Source of the DNA: JAPLKB01 sp964532465
GTDB lineage: Bacteria > Desulfobacterota > Syntrophorhabdia > Syntrophorhabdales > Syntrophorhabdaceae
Assembly: GCA_964532465.1 (NCBI GenBank)
Contig: CAZHHX010000006.1
Location: 51,497 to 115,496 of the forward strand
Length of the DNA: 64,000 nt
Direction: 5' to 3'
Shown here one piece after another: positions 16,882 through 25,579 of the stretch (positions are counted from its first letter, which is position 1; each line of letters begins with the position of its first letter). Made by a program: the position numbers and the translations under genes. Under the pieces are notes generated by a model. That model ran no database searches, was not told where the DNA came from, and saw only the letters and a program-made list of their open reading frames with translations.

Positions 16882-17065
16882 ATCCCGGATTCACATAAGC
16901 GTATATGTGAATCCGGGTTGAGTGGGCTGCGGCATGTCGAGAATGAGCAGGTTTGGATGGGCTGTAAGTCTTGCAGGCCGTAATCGTACTGAATGTACGA
17001 TGGAGGATCGCAAGATGCAGCAGACCGCCAAAGATGAACATTCTCGACATGCCGCTGACCGACAA
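16882..17065 (+). ncRNA. Structured repeat element, copy B (candidate RNA)
   Basis: Hairpin 1: 16884-16897 pairs with 16904-16917 (14 pairs). Long stem: 16924-16945 pairs with 17039-17060, two mismatches near the base. The core from 16955 repeats the GGATGGGCTG, CTTGCAGGC, ATCGTAC/GTACGAT hairpin and GATCGCAAG blocks of copies A and C. The middle of the long stem (GTCGAGAATG with CATTCTCGAC) is unlike A or C but fully paired. It ends about 75 bases before the adenosine-specific kinase gene, with the same orientation as the other copies. Confidence 0.75.
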
Positions 17066-17140
17066 AGCGAACAAAATGAAAAATGCTTAATGAATAAAAC
17101 TTTTTTACAAAAACCCATTTATTAAACAGGAGGTTGCGCT

Positions 17141-17623
17141 ATGGAATTAAAAACCGTTCAAATCGATATTCCTGAAGGGCTGAATATTATTATCGGTCAA
17201 TCACATTTTATAAAAACCGTGGAAGATATGTATGAGATACTCATCGGGTCTTCTCCATCTCTGAAATTCGGGATTGCCTTTTCAGAGGCAAGCGGGCCCT
17301 GCCTTGTCCGGTATGAAGGCAACGATGAGGAGCTTATGAAGCTGGCCTGCGACACATCCCTTTCCCTCTCCTGCGGACATACATTCGTAATATTTCTGAA
17401 GGACGGCTTTCCCATTAATGTCCTCAATGCAGTAAAAGCCTGTCAGGAAGTGTGTCATGTCATCTGCGCCACGGCAAACCCCTTGCAGGTCATAGTCGCA
17501 GAAAACGGCGACGGCAGGGGTATTATGGGAGTTATAGACGGCTCAAAACCCAAAGGCATAGAGGATGAAAAAGACAAGAAGGAACGCAAGGAACTTCTCC
17601 GGAAATTCGGCTATAAATTATAA
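17141..17623 (+). CDS. Adenosine-specific kinase family protein (DUF355)
   Basis: 160 residues with AGGAGG ahead of the ATG. It matches the small family typified by the Pyrobaculum adenosine-specific kinase: EDMYEILIGSSP-like entry, KFGIAFSEASGPCLVRYEGND, the central VCHVICATANPLQVIV and the terminal GRGIMGVIDG. The archaeal member phosphorylates adenosine; bacterial members are untested. Structured repeat copy B lies directly upstream. The stop TAA shares its last A with the ATG of the next gene, so the two are coupled. Confidence 0.85.
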   Translation: MELKTVQIDIPEGLNIIIGQSHFIKTVEDMYEILIGSSPSLKFGIAFSEASGPCLVRYEGNDEELMKLACDTSLSLSCGHTFVIFLKDGFPINVLNAVKACQEVCHVICATANPLQVIVAENGDGRGIMGVIDGSKPKGIEDEKDKKERKELLRKFGYKL

Positions 17624-18297
17624 TGGAAATTCGCCGTTACTTTTTGCAAAAGAAAACTGTTCTCAAAACCACATGGCAGGGGAAACTCCTTATTGTTCTG
17701 TTTTTATTTTTACTGATGTACGGAAGTCACAGTTTCCTGCTGAATTATGCCGTCACATTCATTTCCGCAAAAAACACGGTATCGCCTGCGGAAGCAATAG
17801 TAATTGAAAACTGGCAATACCCTGCAAGGATGAGCATCAAAGCATCCCTGCAATTACTTTCGAACAATATGGGCAAAACCATCTTTGTCACGGAATACCC
17901 TTTTTCAAAATCAAATACTCTGTCAGGCGCAAAATCTCCGCCATACTATTATGATATTCTGTCTCTTCTTTTCAAGGGCGAAGGGTATGATTTCGGGAAG
18001 GTGAAGATGATCCCCGTTTTGACAAAAGATCCCGTCACATGGAATACGGCGCTTACCGTTGTGGAAACTGTTGCAGCGCAAGGCTATCGTTCAATGATTC
18101 TTGTTTCACCCTGGCATCACAGCCGGAGAAGTTGTGATGCCTATACAAAGGCAGGCGGACAAAAAGGCGTCAAAGTTTTTTGTAAACCTGTAGAAGGATA
18201 CCCGGGTAAAGAAGACTGGTGGAAATCAGATACCGGATTAACTACAGTTTTCTCGGAAATCATAAAAAGAATTTACTATATGGTAAAGGTCATATGA
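17623..18297 (+). CDS. YdcF/DUF218-like membrane-anchored protein
   Basis: 224 residues. One membrane segment (about 20-42) leads into a domain that resembles DUF218 (YdcF, SanA): PAEAIVIEN at the first strand, TWNTALTVVETVAAQGYRSMILVSPWH-type segment (residues about 143-166) and the following HSRRSCDAYTKAG, equivalent to the S-x-x-H-x-x-R-x motif. DUF218 proteins are linked to envelope and polysaccharide metabolism; the reaction is unknown. It overlaps the kinase-like gene by one base and converges on the aminopeptidase gene with 6 bp between. Confidence 0.75.
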   Translation: MEIRRYFLQKKTVLKTTWQGKLLIVLFLFLLMYGSHSFLLNYAVTFISAKNTVSPAEAIVIENWQYPARMSIKASLQLLSNNMGKTIFVTEYPFSKSNTLSGAKSPPYYYDILSLLFKGEGYDFGKVKMIPVLTKDPVTWNTALTVVETVAAQGYRSMILVSPWHHSRRSCDAYTKAGGQKGVKVFCKPVEGYPGKEDWWKSDTGLTTVFSEIIKRIYYMVKVI

Positions 18298-18303
18298 CGC
18301 GTA

Positions 18304-19503
18304 TCAATGCCTAAACATCCCTCTTTCATATATGATAAGCTTTTTCCCTGAAGCCAGATGCGCAGTTACCGTTTTGTCCTCCGTGTTTACAAGATCCCAG
18401 TGCAGCGCTGAATCGTTAAAACCGAGTTTCTTCTTCATTTCCTTCGTCATGTCGGCAGTATTTCCTTTATATGTATCCGTGTAAGACGCGCCGACAGCAA
18501 TATGTGAATTACCGTATTCTCCGCCGAAGTTCTCATCAAAGAGGGTATCAGCCATAAACCGGTCAACCCGGGAAAACCTTTTGTCTGTCAGTGAAAATTC
18601 TCCGACTTTCGATGCCCCCTTGTCCATGGCAATCTGCTTTTTCGTAAAATCCTCTCCGGTCTTTGCCTCGACTTTGACAACAGAGCCTTTTTCAAAGAAA
18701 AGTTTTACCTCTTCCACATAGTTGCCGCTTCTGAAGGAAGGCAGATTTGCATAGTACGCCCCTTCGGTGCCGCGCCAGTCAGGAGAGAGAAAGACCTCAA
18801 AACTCGGAATATTATGCCCTGAGATGCCTTTCCATTGTCTTTTTTCTCCGGGCGTTATCTTCAGATCAATATTTTTTGATTCTATATGAAAATATTTGAC
18901 CTTCATGTTGTTCAGCCACTTCTTTATGCCAATGACCTCTTTATAAATAGACTCCCATGAACGAATCGGGTCGTCGTTATCAAGATAACATGCCTTTAAA
19001 ATCTGAGAAGCATACGCTTCAGGCGTTGTATTTGCCTGCTTTGCGAGTTCGTCCGTGGGAAATGTGCAAAGCGTCCAGCCGTGCTGCCCCTGTTCTTCGC
19101 GTTTATCGAGAATTTCCCTGAGATGTTTTCGTGAAACAAGAACTTTGCCGATTCTGGCAGGGTCTACGTCCTTAAGGTGCGTGAGCGACTCAGGGGCGCG
19201 CAGAAAAATTCTCCCGTGGAGGTTCTCATACAGTTCTTTATCACCGGGAGCTGTAAAAACAAGCTGTTTATCACTTCCCTTCTCATAGAATGCCTGCTCA
19301 ATTACATATGTGCCCATTATACGCTGAACCGGATTCATCCCCATATCAAGTATTTTACCGTAAATTATTTCGGCTAGCCTGAGCGCCGGGCGTTCATACT
19401 GAATCAGGATAATGTCGCCCTTTTTAAATTTGCCCTTCCGCGCAGTCTTTAATCCCCAGAGAAGCACGTCCGCGTATTTGTCAAGCTGTTCATCCGTAAA
19501 CAT
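18304..19503 (-). CDS. M29-family thermophilic-type aminopeptidase
   Basis: 399 residues, the length of AmpS/AmpT/PepS. Metal-site segments are readable: PSFEVFLSPDW (first glutamate near 253), KVGEFSLTD (second glutamate near 320), and DSALHWDLV with the histidine near 370. These enzymes are cytosolic di-metal exopeptidases of broad specificity. An AGGAG sits before the ATG. The gene follows hisF by 12 bp and probably shares its transcript; no functional link to histidine synthesis is implied. Confidence 0.9.
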   Translation of the reverse strand: MFTDEQLDKYADVLLWGLKTARKGKFKKGDIILIQYERPALRLAEIIYGKILDMGMNPVQRIMGTYVIEQAFYEKGSDKQLVFTAPGDKELYENLHGRIFLRAPESLTHLKDVDPARIGKVLVSRKHLREILDKREEQGQHGWTLCTFPTDELAKQANTTPEAYASQILKACYLDNDDPIRSWESIYKEVIGIKKWLNNMKVKYFHIESKNIDLKITPGEKRQWKGISGHNIPSFEVFLSPDWRGTEGAYYANLPSFRSGNYVEEVKLFFEKGSVVKVEAKTGEDFTKKQIAMDKGASKVGEFSLTDKRFSRVDRFMADTLFDENFGGEYGNSHIAVGASYTDTYKGNTADMTKEMKKKLGFNDSALHWDLVNTEDKTVTAHLASGKKLIIYERGMFRH

Positions 19504-19515
19504 TATTTTCTCCTT

Positions 19516-20280
19516 TTACAATATTACTTCCAGTCCTTTGCTTTTCAGATATTCTTTTACCTGCCGGATACTGAATGTCCTGAAGTGAAAAACTGACGCG
19601 GCAAGGAGCACATCAGCGCCGCCTTTTGTCGCGCCTTCGTAAAAATGTTCCAATGTCCCTGCGCCGCCTGAGGCAACTATGGGCAGAGTCACCGCATCCG
19701 CTATAGCTCTTGTAAATTCAAGATCATATCCGGCAAGAGTTCCGTCGCCATCCATGCTTGTAGGCAGGATCACGCCGGCTCCGAGTTCCTGGCATTGTAT
19801 TGCCCATTCGACAGCATCTTTACCTACCGGCTGTGTTCCGCCTGAAATAACAAGCTCAAAACCGGAGCGGATTGTTTTGTTCCTCCTTGCATCTATGGCA
19901 ATAGTAATTGTTTCGGAACCGAATCGTTTTGCAGCTTCTCTTATAAGTTCAGGATTCTTAAAGGCAGCGCTGTTTATTGAAACTTTTGATGCTCCGGCCC
20001 TTAGAGTAAGCTCGATATCTTCAAGGCTTCCTATACCGCCGCCAACGGTTAAGGGGATAGTTATTACCGATGATACCTGGTTTACCCAATCAAGACGGGT
20101 CTTGCGATTCTCAAGAGTTGCCGCAATGTCGAGCATGGCAAGCTCATCAGCGCCTTCTTTTTCATAAAATACGGCATTTTCCACAGGGTCACCGGCATCC
20201 TTTATATCAACAAAATGAACTCCCTTTACAACCCTTCCGTTCTTCATATCAAGACAAGGCATAATCTTTATTGTTTTCAT
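19516..20280 (-). CDS. hisF: Imidazole glycerol phosphate synthase cyclase subunit-like protein
   Basis: 254 residues, typical HisF. The two catalytic aspartates sit at exactly the Thermotoga positions: D11 in MPCLDMKNGRVVKG and D130 in ITIAIDARR. Phosphate loops TVGGGIG and SGGAG are present. One conserved segment deviates: TSMDGDGT instead of the usual TSMDRDGT, and the ITASxxxR segment reads IAATLENRK. HisF normally works with the glutaminase HisH, which is absent here, as are all other his genes. It may be the housekeeping HisF standing alone or a HisF paralogue such as those used in surface-sugar amidation. Confidence 0.88.
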   Translation of the reverse strand: MKTIKIMPCLDMKNGRVVKGVHFVDIKDAGDPVENAVFYEKEGADELAMLDIAATLENRKTRLDWVNQVSSVITIPLTVGGGIGSLEDIELTLRAGASKVSINSAAFKNPELIREAAKRFGSETITIAIDARRNKTIRSGFELVISGGTQPVGKDAVEWAIQCQELGAGVILPTSMDGDGTLAGYDLEFTRAIADAVTLPIVASGGAGTLEHFYEGATKGGADVLLAASVFHFRTFSIRQVKEYLKSKGLEVIL

Positions 20281-20544
20281 GACAACCTCTTTCTCAGAAT
20301 GTTTTGCATTACTGAATTATTTGATTAGATGCATACACAATTATTACATATCATTTTCACATAGGTATAAGTCAAGATAAAGATTTACCGTTAACAAATC
20401 ATGTCAGGTGTCAAAGCGATCCTGAATAAAATGCCTTGTTATTGACTGAAAACTCCTGCGCTGCAAGGGATTGCACAAATTATTACGCATTTTTTCTAAA
20501 GGAATGTTATAATTATACCATGTAATATTCAAGGAGCAGGCGTA

Positions 20545-22527
20545 TTGGAAAACAGTCGAAAAACCAAAAAAGAACTTCTTCATGAACTTGCGGAACTGCG
20601 CCTCAGAGTTGAAGAACTGGAGACAGAAAGTAAAGCGGCGCAGGAAGCGCTTCAGAGGGAGAAAGAAACCTTCTTAACCATCCTTGAAAATTATCCTACC
20701 GGTGTTCTCCTCATTGACACGGATGATAAATTCCAGTATGTGAATCCCGAGTTTACCCGTATTACAGGATACACGCTTCAGGATGTTCCTTCGGGCAGAG
20801 ACTGGTTAAAGAAGGCATACCCCGACCAGGCTTATAGAAAAAAAGTAATCGCCACATGGAAACAGGACATGCTCTCAGAAGCAGGCCGATCAACGGACCG
20901 TGAATTCATCGTTACCTGCAGTAACGGAACTACCCGGGATGTAGACCTCAGGACCACATTCATGAAGGGTTTTTCCATAACTGTGCTCAGGGATATTACG
21001 GAACGCAAGCTGGCAGAGAAGGCGCTCCAGGAATCGGAGGCCAAATACCGCAATGTTGTCGAGGATTCCCTTGTCGGTTTTTACATCATCCAGGATGATT
21101 TCTTCAGATTCGTCAATAAAAGGTTTTGTGAGATCTTCGGATATGCCGGTAAGGAGATTACGGACATTATGCATCCCAGGGACCTTACTCACCTGGATGA
21201 CAGAGAACGGATAGAGATAATCGTACAAAAACGGATAGACGGCGAGATAAAAAACATCGAATACTACTTCAGAGGCGTCAGGAAAGACGGCAGGGTCATT
21301 GCCCTTAAGGTTCTCGGCAGCAGGATTCTTTACCGGGGGAAACCGGCTGCTGTTGGAAGCATTATCGATATTACCCGGGAGAAAGATCTGGAGACAAAAC
21401 TCCGGCAGGCACAGAAAATGGAGGCCATCGGCACCCTGGCAGGGGGCATTGCCCATGACTTCAACAACATCCTTACCGTCATTACAGGATACAGTACGCT
21501 GCTCCAGATGGAGACTGCCGAAGGAGATCATCTCAGGGCACATGCAGATCATATACTTTCTGCCGCAACAAAGGCGGCCCAGCTTACCCGAAGCCTCCTT
21601 ACCTTCAGCAGACAGCAGCCTATGGTTTTAAGTCCGCTGCGCATAAACAACGTTCTCAAAGAAACGGAGAAACTTCTGAAAAGACTCATTACCGAGGATA
21701 TTACCCTTAATATAGTCCTTGCAGACCAGGATATAGTTGTCATGGCAGACATTACACAGATCGAGCAGATTCTCTTCAATCTTGCCGCTAACGCACGGGA
21801 CGCCATGTCTCATGGAGGGTCTCTGAATATAGAGACAATGGGTATTACCATAGAAGAGGACTTTATTGAGGCCCACGGTTTTGGTGAACCCGGACAATAT
21901 GTCCTCCTATCTGTTTCCGATACAGGCATAGGCATGGACAGCGCAACACAGGATCAGGTCTTTGATCCCTTCTTCACAACAAAGGAGGTGGGGAAAGGGA
22001 CCGGTCTCGGTCTCTCTACAGTTTACGGCATTGTTAAAGAACATAAAGGATATATAAGTGTTTACAGCGAGCCGGACAGGGGAACCACATTCCACATCTA
22101 TCTCCCTGCAGTGCCGCCCATAGACGCGAAAAAAACAGCTCCTGCCGCTGATATCAGAGGCGGAACGGAAACAGTGCTCATTGCGGAAGACAGCGACTCC
22201 GTAAGAGATATCATCAGCAATATTCTCCGGAATTACGGCTATACCGTTATAAAGGCTGTGGACGGAAATGACGCGGTGGAGATATTCTCCAGGCATAGGG
22301 AAATAGACATCATCATCCTTGACTCTGTCATGCCTGGAAAGAACGGGAGAGAAGTTTATGAAGAGATCATAAAAATGAAGCCGGATATAAAAGCGCTCTT
22401 CATAAGCGGTCATACAAGGGATACCGTTCTTGATAAAGGCATCATAGATAAGGAATTTCACTTTATCTCAAAGCCTGTGTTACCGGGCAAACTGCTTCAG
22501 ACATTGCGGGAAATACTCGATCAATAA
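20545..22527 (+). CDS. Hybrid histidine kinase: PAS-PAS-HisKA-HATPase-REC
   Basis: 660 residues, soluble, with no membrane segment. Starts at TTG with AAGGAG eight bases upstream. Order: short coiled coil (about 5-45), PAS (about 46-150, YVNPEFTRITGY), PAS with PAC (about 160-275), HisKA with the histidine in GGIAHDFNNILT (about 300), HATPase_c (NLAANARDAM, DTGIGMD, GKGTGLGLSTV) and a C-terminal receiver (about 545-655) with acidic pocket AEDSD and acceptor aspartate in IIILDSVMP. The GIAHDFNN type kinases often feed phosphate to an output regulator, not seen here. Stimulus unknown; divergent from hisF. Confidence 0.94.
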   Translation: MENSRKTKKELLHELAELRLRVEELETESKAAQEALQREKETFLTILENYPTGVLLIDTDDKFQYVNPEFTRITGYTLQDVPSGRDWLKKAYPDQAYRKKVIATWKQDMLSEAGRSTDREFIVTCSNGTTRDVDLRTTFMKGFSITVLRDITERKLAEKALQESEAKYRNVVEDSLVGFYIIQDDFFRFVNKRFCEIFGYAGKEITDIMHPRDLTHLDDRERIEIIVQKRIDGEIKNIEYYFRGVRKDGRVIALKVLGSRILYRGKPAAVGSIIDITREKDLETKLRQAQKMEAIGTLAGGIAHDFNNILTVITGYSTLLQMETAEGDHLRAHADHILSAATKAAQLTRSLLTFSRQQPMVLSPLRINNVLKETEKLLKRLITEDITLNIVLADQDIVVMADITQIEQILFNLAANARDAMSHGGSLNIETMGITIEEDFIEAHGFGEPGQYVLLSVSDTGIGMDSATQDQVFDPFFTTKEVGKGTGLGLSTVYGIVKEHKGYISVYSEPDRGTTFHIYLPAVPPIDAKKTAPAADIRGGTETVLIAEDSDSVRDIISNILRNYGYTVIKAVDGNDAVEIFSRHREIDIIILDSVMPGKNGREVYEEIIKMKPDIKALFISGHTRDTVLDKGIIDKEFHFISKPVLPGKLLQTLREILDQ

Positions 22528-22599
22528 TCACATATTGTCCTTCCTGACCGCCTTTTGCCGCCGTCTTTTTTCCCATTGAATACATTGCGGTATAAGTGG

Positions 22600-22607
22600 T
22601 ATATAAT
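22600..22607 (+). promoter_or_regulatory. Candidate -10 element before nth
   Basis: TATATAAT at 22600-22607; a weak TTGAAT (22576-22581) lies upstream. The leader before the chosen nth start (22629) would be only about 15 bases. Confidence 0.35.
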
Positions 22608-22628
22608 GATACATTCAGCGATGTTATC

Positions 22629-23249
22629 ATGAAAAATATCGAATTAATTATAAGCAAGCTGCGAGATATGCATGGCAAACCCAGATGTGAACTGGTCTAC
22701 GGGAATGCCCTTGAGCTTGCCGTAGCAACTGTGCTTTCAGCGCAATGCACCGATGAAAGGGTTAACAGGGTAACTCTCTCCCTCTTTAAAAAATACAAGT
22801 CCCTCCGGGATTATTTGGACACACCTCTTGAAGTGCTTGAAGAGGATATAAAACCGACAGGTTTTTATAAAAATAAGGCAAAGAGCATAAAAAACATTAC
22901 CCGGGAAATATCTGAAAGATTTAATGGGCATATCCCTGAAGATATTGATGCCCTTGCCACAATAAAAGGCATCGGCAGAAAATCCGCGAATATGATTGTC
23001 GGCCTTGCCTGGAAGATACCGGCAGTTATTGTAGATACCCATGTTGTCAGAGTATCGGGGAGAATCGGGCTTGCAGACAGCGATAACCCTGAAAAAATAG
23101 AGAAAGACTTTAAGAAGACAATCCCGGAATATTTGTGGACAGATATTTCCCTGCTAATAATTCTCCATGGGAGATATATATGCACTGCAAGAAAGCCCGA
23201 ATGTGACAGGTGTCTCCTGCAAGAGGAATGCAATTATTTCAATAAGTAA
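22629..23249 (+). CDS. nth: Endonuclease III (DNA glycosylase/AP lyase)
   Basis: 206 residues from ATG 22629; an upstream GTG at 22596 would lie within the promoter and is rejected. The helix-hairpin-helix reads IKGIGRKSANMIVG with the catalytic lysine, and the catalytic aspartate is in VDTHVVRVSGR. The C-terminal [4Fe-4S] cluster loop is intact with C-x6-C-x2-C-x5-C spacing (CTARKPECDRCLLQEEC). It removes oxidised pyrimidines in base-excision repair. No clear Shine-Dalgarno precedes the start. Transketolase follows after 99 bp. Confidence 0.95.
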   Translation: MKNIELIISKLRDMHGKPRCELVYGNALELAVATVLSAQCTDERVNRVTLSLFKKYKSLRDYLDTPLEVLEEDIKPTGFYKNKAKSIKNITREISERFNGHIPEDIDALATIKGIGRKSANMIVGLAWKIPAVIVDTHVVRVSGRIGLADSDNPEKIEKDFKKTIPEYLWTDISLLIILHGRYICTARKPECDRCLLQEECNYFNK

Positions 23250-23348
23250 TCCTGGATTATCCCTCCTTTGTCGGGATTGAATCTTAGGAGCCGCGGATTT
23301 AAAACAGACCGCTGAAAACTGTAAAATATAATATCGAAGGAGTAATTG

Positions 23349-25238
23349 ATGCCGTTTGAAAGAGAAAAGCTGACGAATGAGGAAATAATCGAACTGAAAG
23401 CATTATCGCGTCTCGCGAAAGGTGATATCCTGACCATGACAAGACTGGCAGGCACAGGACATCCCGGCGGGTCTATTTCTTCACTCGACGCGTACCTTGT
23501 GCTTTTTTCATACGCAAAACTGGAGGGCACGCAGAGGGACCGGGTGGTAATAAGCCACGGCCACACATCACCAGGGGTATATTCTGCACTTGCAAGGCTC
23601 GGACATATGCCTATAGATGAAGTAACAGCATTTTTCAGGAAAGGCGGGAGCCCCTTTGAGGGGCACGTGGTAAAAGGCATCCCCTTTATTGACTGGTCGA
23701 CAGGCAATCTCGGCCAGGGCCTCTCTGCCGGGTGCGGCTTTGCCCTTGCCTCAAGAATAAAAAAAGAAGATGCACATGCATATGTGTTCATGGGTGACGG
23801 GGAACAGCAGAAAGGGCAATTAAGCGAGGCAAGAAGGTTCGCAAGCAAATACAAGCTGACCAATATTACGGCGCTTATAGATTATAACCACCTTCAGATA
23901 AGCGGGAGTATCGATCATGTAATGCCGCAGAATATTATTGAAAATTACCTGTCCGACGGATGGAGCGTTATAGAGATAAACGGACATGACTATAACGAGA
24001 TTTACGCTGCTTTCAGGAAAGCAAGGAGCTCAGAAAATCCGGTATGCATGCTGGCCCATACGGTTATGGGCAACGGCATACCTTTTATGGAAAACAAGGA
24101 AAAATATCATGGGAATCCTTTAAACGAAAAGGAATATAAAGAGGCCCTTGAAGCTCTGGAGATGGAAGATAATTTTGAGTTTTACCGGGAAAAAAGGAAA
24201 GGGCAATGGACATGGAAGCCATCCATGGAGGTTCAAACAGTCAATGTTGATACGGGCAGCCCCTTTACCTATATTGACAATGATAAACTTGACAACAGAA
24301 GTGCCTTCGGAAAGACGTTAAAAGACCTGGGCGACAAAAATATCGGTAAAGGCTGCACAATATGCACTTTCGACTGCGATCTTGCAGGTTCGGTAAAAAC
24401 AGGAGATTTTTGCAGCGCCTATCCTGACTATTTCTTTCAGGGCGGCATCCAGGAACATAATACCGCAACAGTTGCCGGCGCATTATCAACTACAGGTATA
24501 CTCACATTCTTTGCAGCTTTCGGCGCCTTCGGGATTGACGAGACATATAATCAGGAGCGGCTGAACGATATAAATCATACAAACCTTAAACTTATCCTGA
24601 CCCATGTGGGCCTCGATGTGGGACCTGACGGCAAAACACACCAATGCATTGATTATGTGGGTCTTTCGCGGAACCTTTTCAACTTTAAAACAATAGTTCC
24701 CTGCGACCCTAATCAGGTAGACAGGGCAGTAAGATACATTGCCGGAACAGAGGGCAACTTCCTCGTTGCCACAGGAAGAAACAGATGGCCGGTGATTTGC
24801 AGCGATGACAAAAAACCCTTTTTCGGGGATGGATACACTTTTGAATACGGCAAAATGGACACAATAAAAGAAGGCCGTGACGGCGTGATCATTGCCTACG
24901 GCGGCATGGTTGTCAAGGCTGTAAAAATCACCGAGGAACTTGCTGAAAAAGGTATTAACCTGAAAGTGATCAATATGCCCTGCGTGCATGAAATAGACAA
25001 CGATGTCATGAGGGAAACGCTTGCACAGCCTCATATCTTTACCTACGAAGACCATAATGTATTTACCGGCATTGCCCCGGCAGTTACAGGATACCTTTTA
25101 AAAAACGGATACAGAGGCAAATTTGAGTCCTTCGGAGTCAGACATTACGGAGCATCCGGCGACACCGAAGAAGTATACACCATAGAAGGACTGGATGTGG
25201 AATCTATGATTAAAGCTCTGTTAAAAATAATGCATTGA
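23349..25238 (+). CDS. tkt: Transketolase
   Basis: 629 residues from ATG 23349, seven bases after AAGGAG. The thiamine-diphosphate domain has GHPGGSISS, the metal/TPP motif FMGDGEQQKGQ and the N-terminal catalytic histidines (SHGHTSPG). The pyrimidine-binding domain has the conserved glutamate in GGIQEHNTA. A C-terminal transketolase domain closes the chain. Length is slightly under the 660 usual for TktA; the first histidine region and sugar-phosphate loop look like the short bacterial/archaeal-type enzyme in one polypeptide. It links pentose and triose phosphates in the non-oxidative pentose phosphate route. Confidence 0.92.
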   Translation: MPFEREKLTNEEIIELKALSRLAKGDILTMTRLAGTGHPGGSISSLDAYLVLFSYAKLEGTQRDRVVISHGHTSPGVYSALARLGHMPIDEVTAFFRKGGSPFEGHVVKGIPFIDWSTGNLGQGLSAGCGFALASRIKKEDAHAYVFMGDGEQQKGQLSEARRFASKYKLTNITALIDYNHLQISGSIDHVMPQNIIENYLSDGWSVIEINGHDYNEIYAAFRKARSSENPVCMLAHTVMGNGIPFMENKEKYHGNPLNEKEYKEALEALEMEDNFEFYREKRKGQWTWKPSMEVQTVNVDTGSPFTYIDNDKLDNRSAFGKTLKDLGDKNIGKGCTICTFDCDLAGSVKTGDFCSAYPDYFFQGGIQEHNTATVAGALSTTGILTFFAAFGAFGIDETYNQERLNDINHTNLKLILTHVGLDVGPDGKTHQCIDYVGLSRNLFNFKTIVPCDPNQVDRAVRYIAGTEGNFLVATGRNRWPVICSDDKKPFFGDGYTFEYGKMDTIKEGRDGVIIAYGGMVVKAVKITEELAEKGINLKVINMPCVHEIDNDVMRETLAQPHIFTYEDHNVFTGIAPAVTGYLLKNGYRGKFESFGVRHYGASGDTEEVYTIEGLDVESMIKALLKIMH

Positions 25239-25310
25239 GCCCTACTATTATGGTTAACAAAGATGAAATGAAAATTACCGTCTGTCGTAATAGAAGTAGT
25301 TTGAATTTTT

Positions 25311-25494
25311 ATCCCGGATTTGCATCGCTTAGATGCTAATCCGGGTTGAGTGGGCTACGGCATTTTAGAATTTTTACAGATGTGGATGGGCTGTGAGCTT
25401 TGCAGGCTGTAGACATACTGAACGTACGTCGGAAGATCGCAAGGCGAAGCAGACCGCCGCAGATTAAAAATTCTAAAATGCCGTAGCCCGACCA
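25311..25494 (+). ncRNA. Structured repeat element, copy C (candidate RNA)
   Basis: Hairpin 1: 25313-25326 pairs with 25332-25345, one mismatch. Long stem: 25352-25376 pairs with 25465-25489, 25 perfect pairs. The core (25384-25464) repeats GGATGGGCTG, TTTGCAGGC, a GACATAC/GTACGTC hairpin that has changed two pairs together relative to A and B, GATCGCAAG and CGCC. It ends about 85 bases before the AICAR transformylase gene. Confidence 0.78.
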
Positions 25495-25579
25495 GGAGAA
25501 CAAAGACAAACTTCTCAAGAATAAGAGCAATGGAAAAGAAACTTTTGACAATATCCATTAATACCAAAGGAGGCAACTA

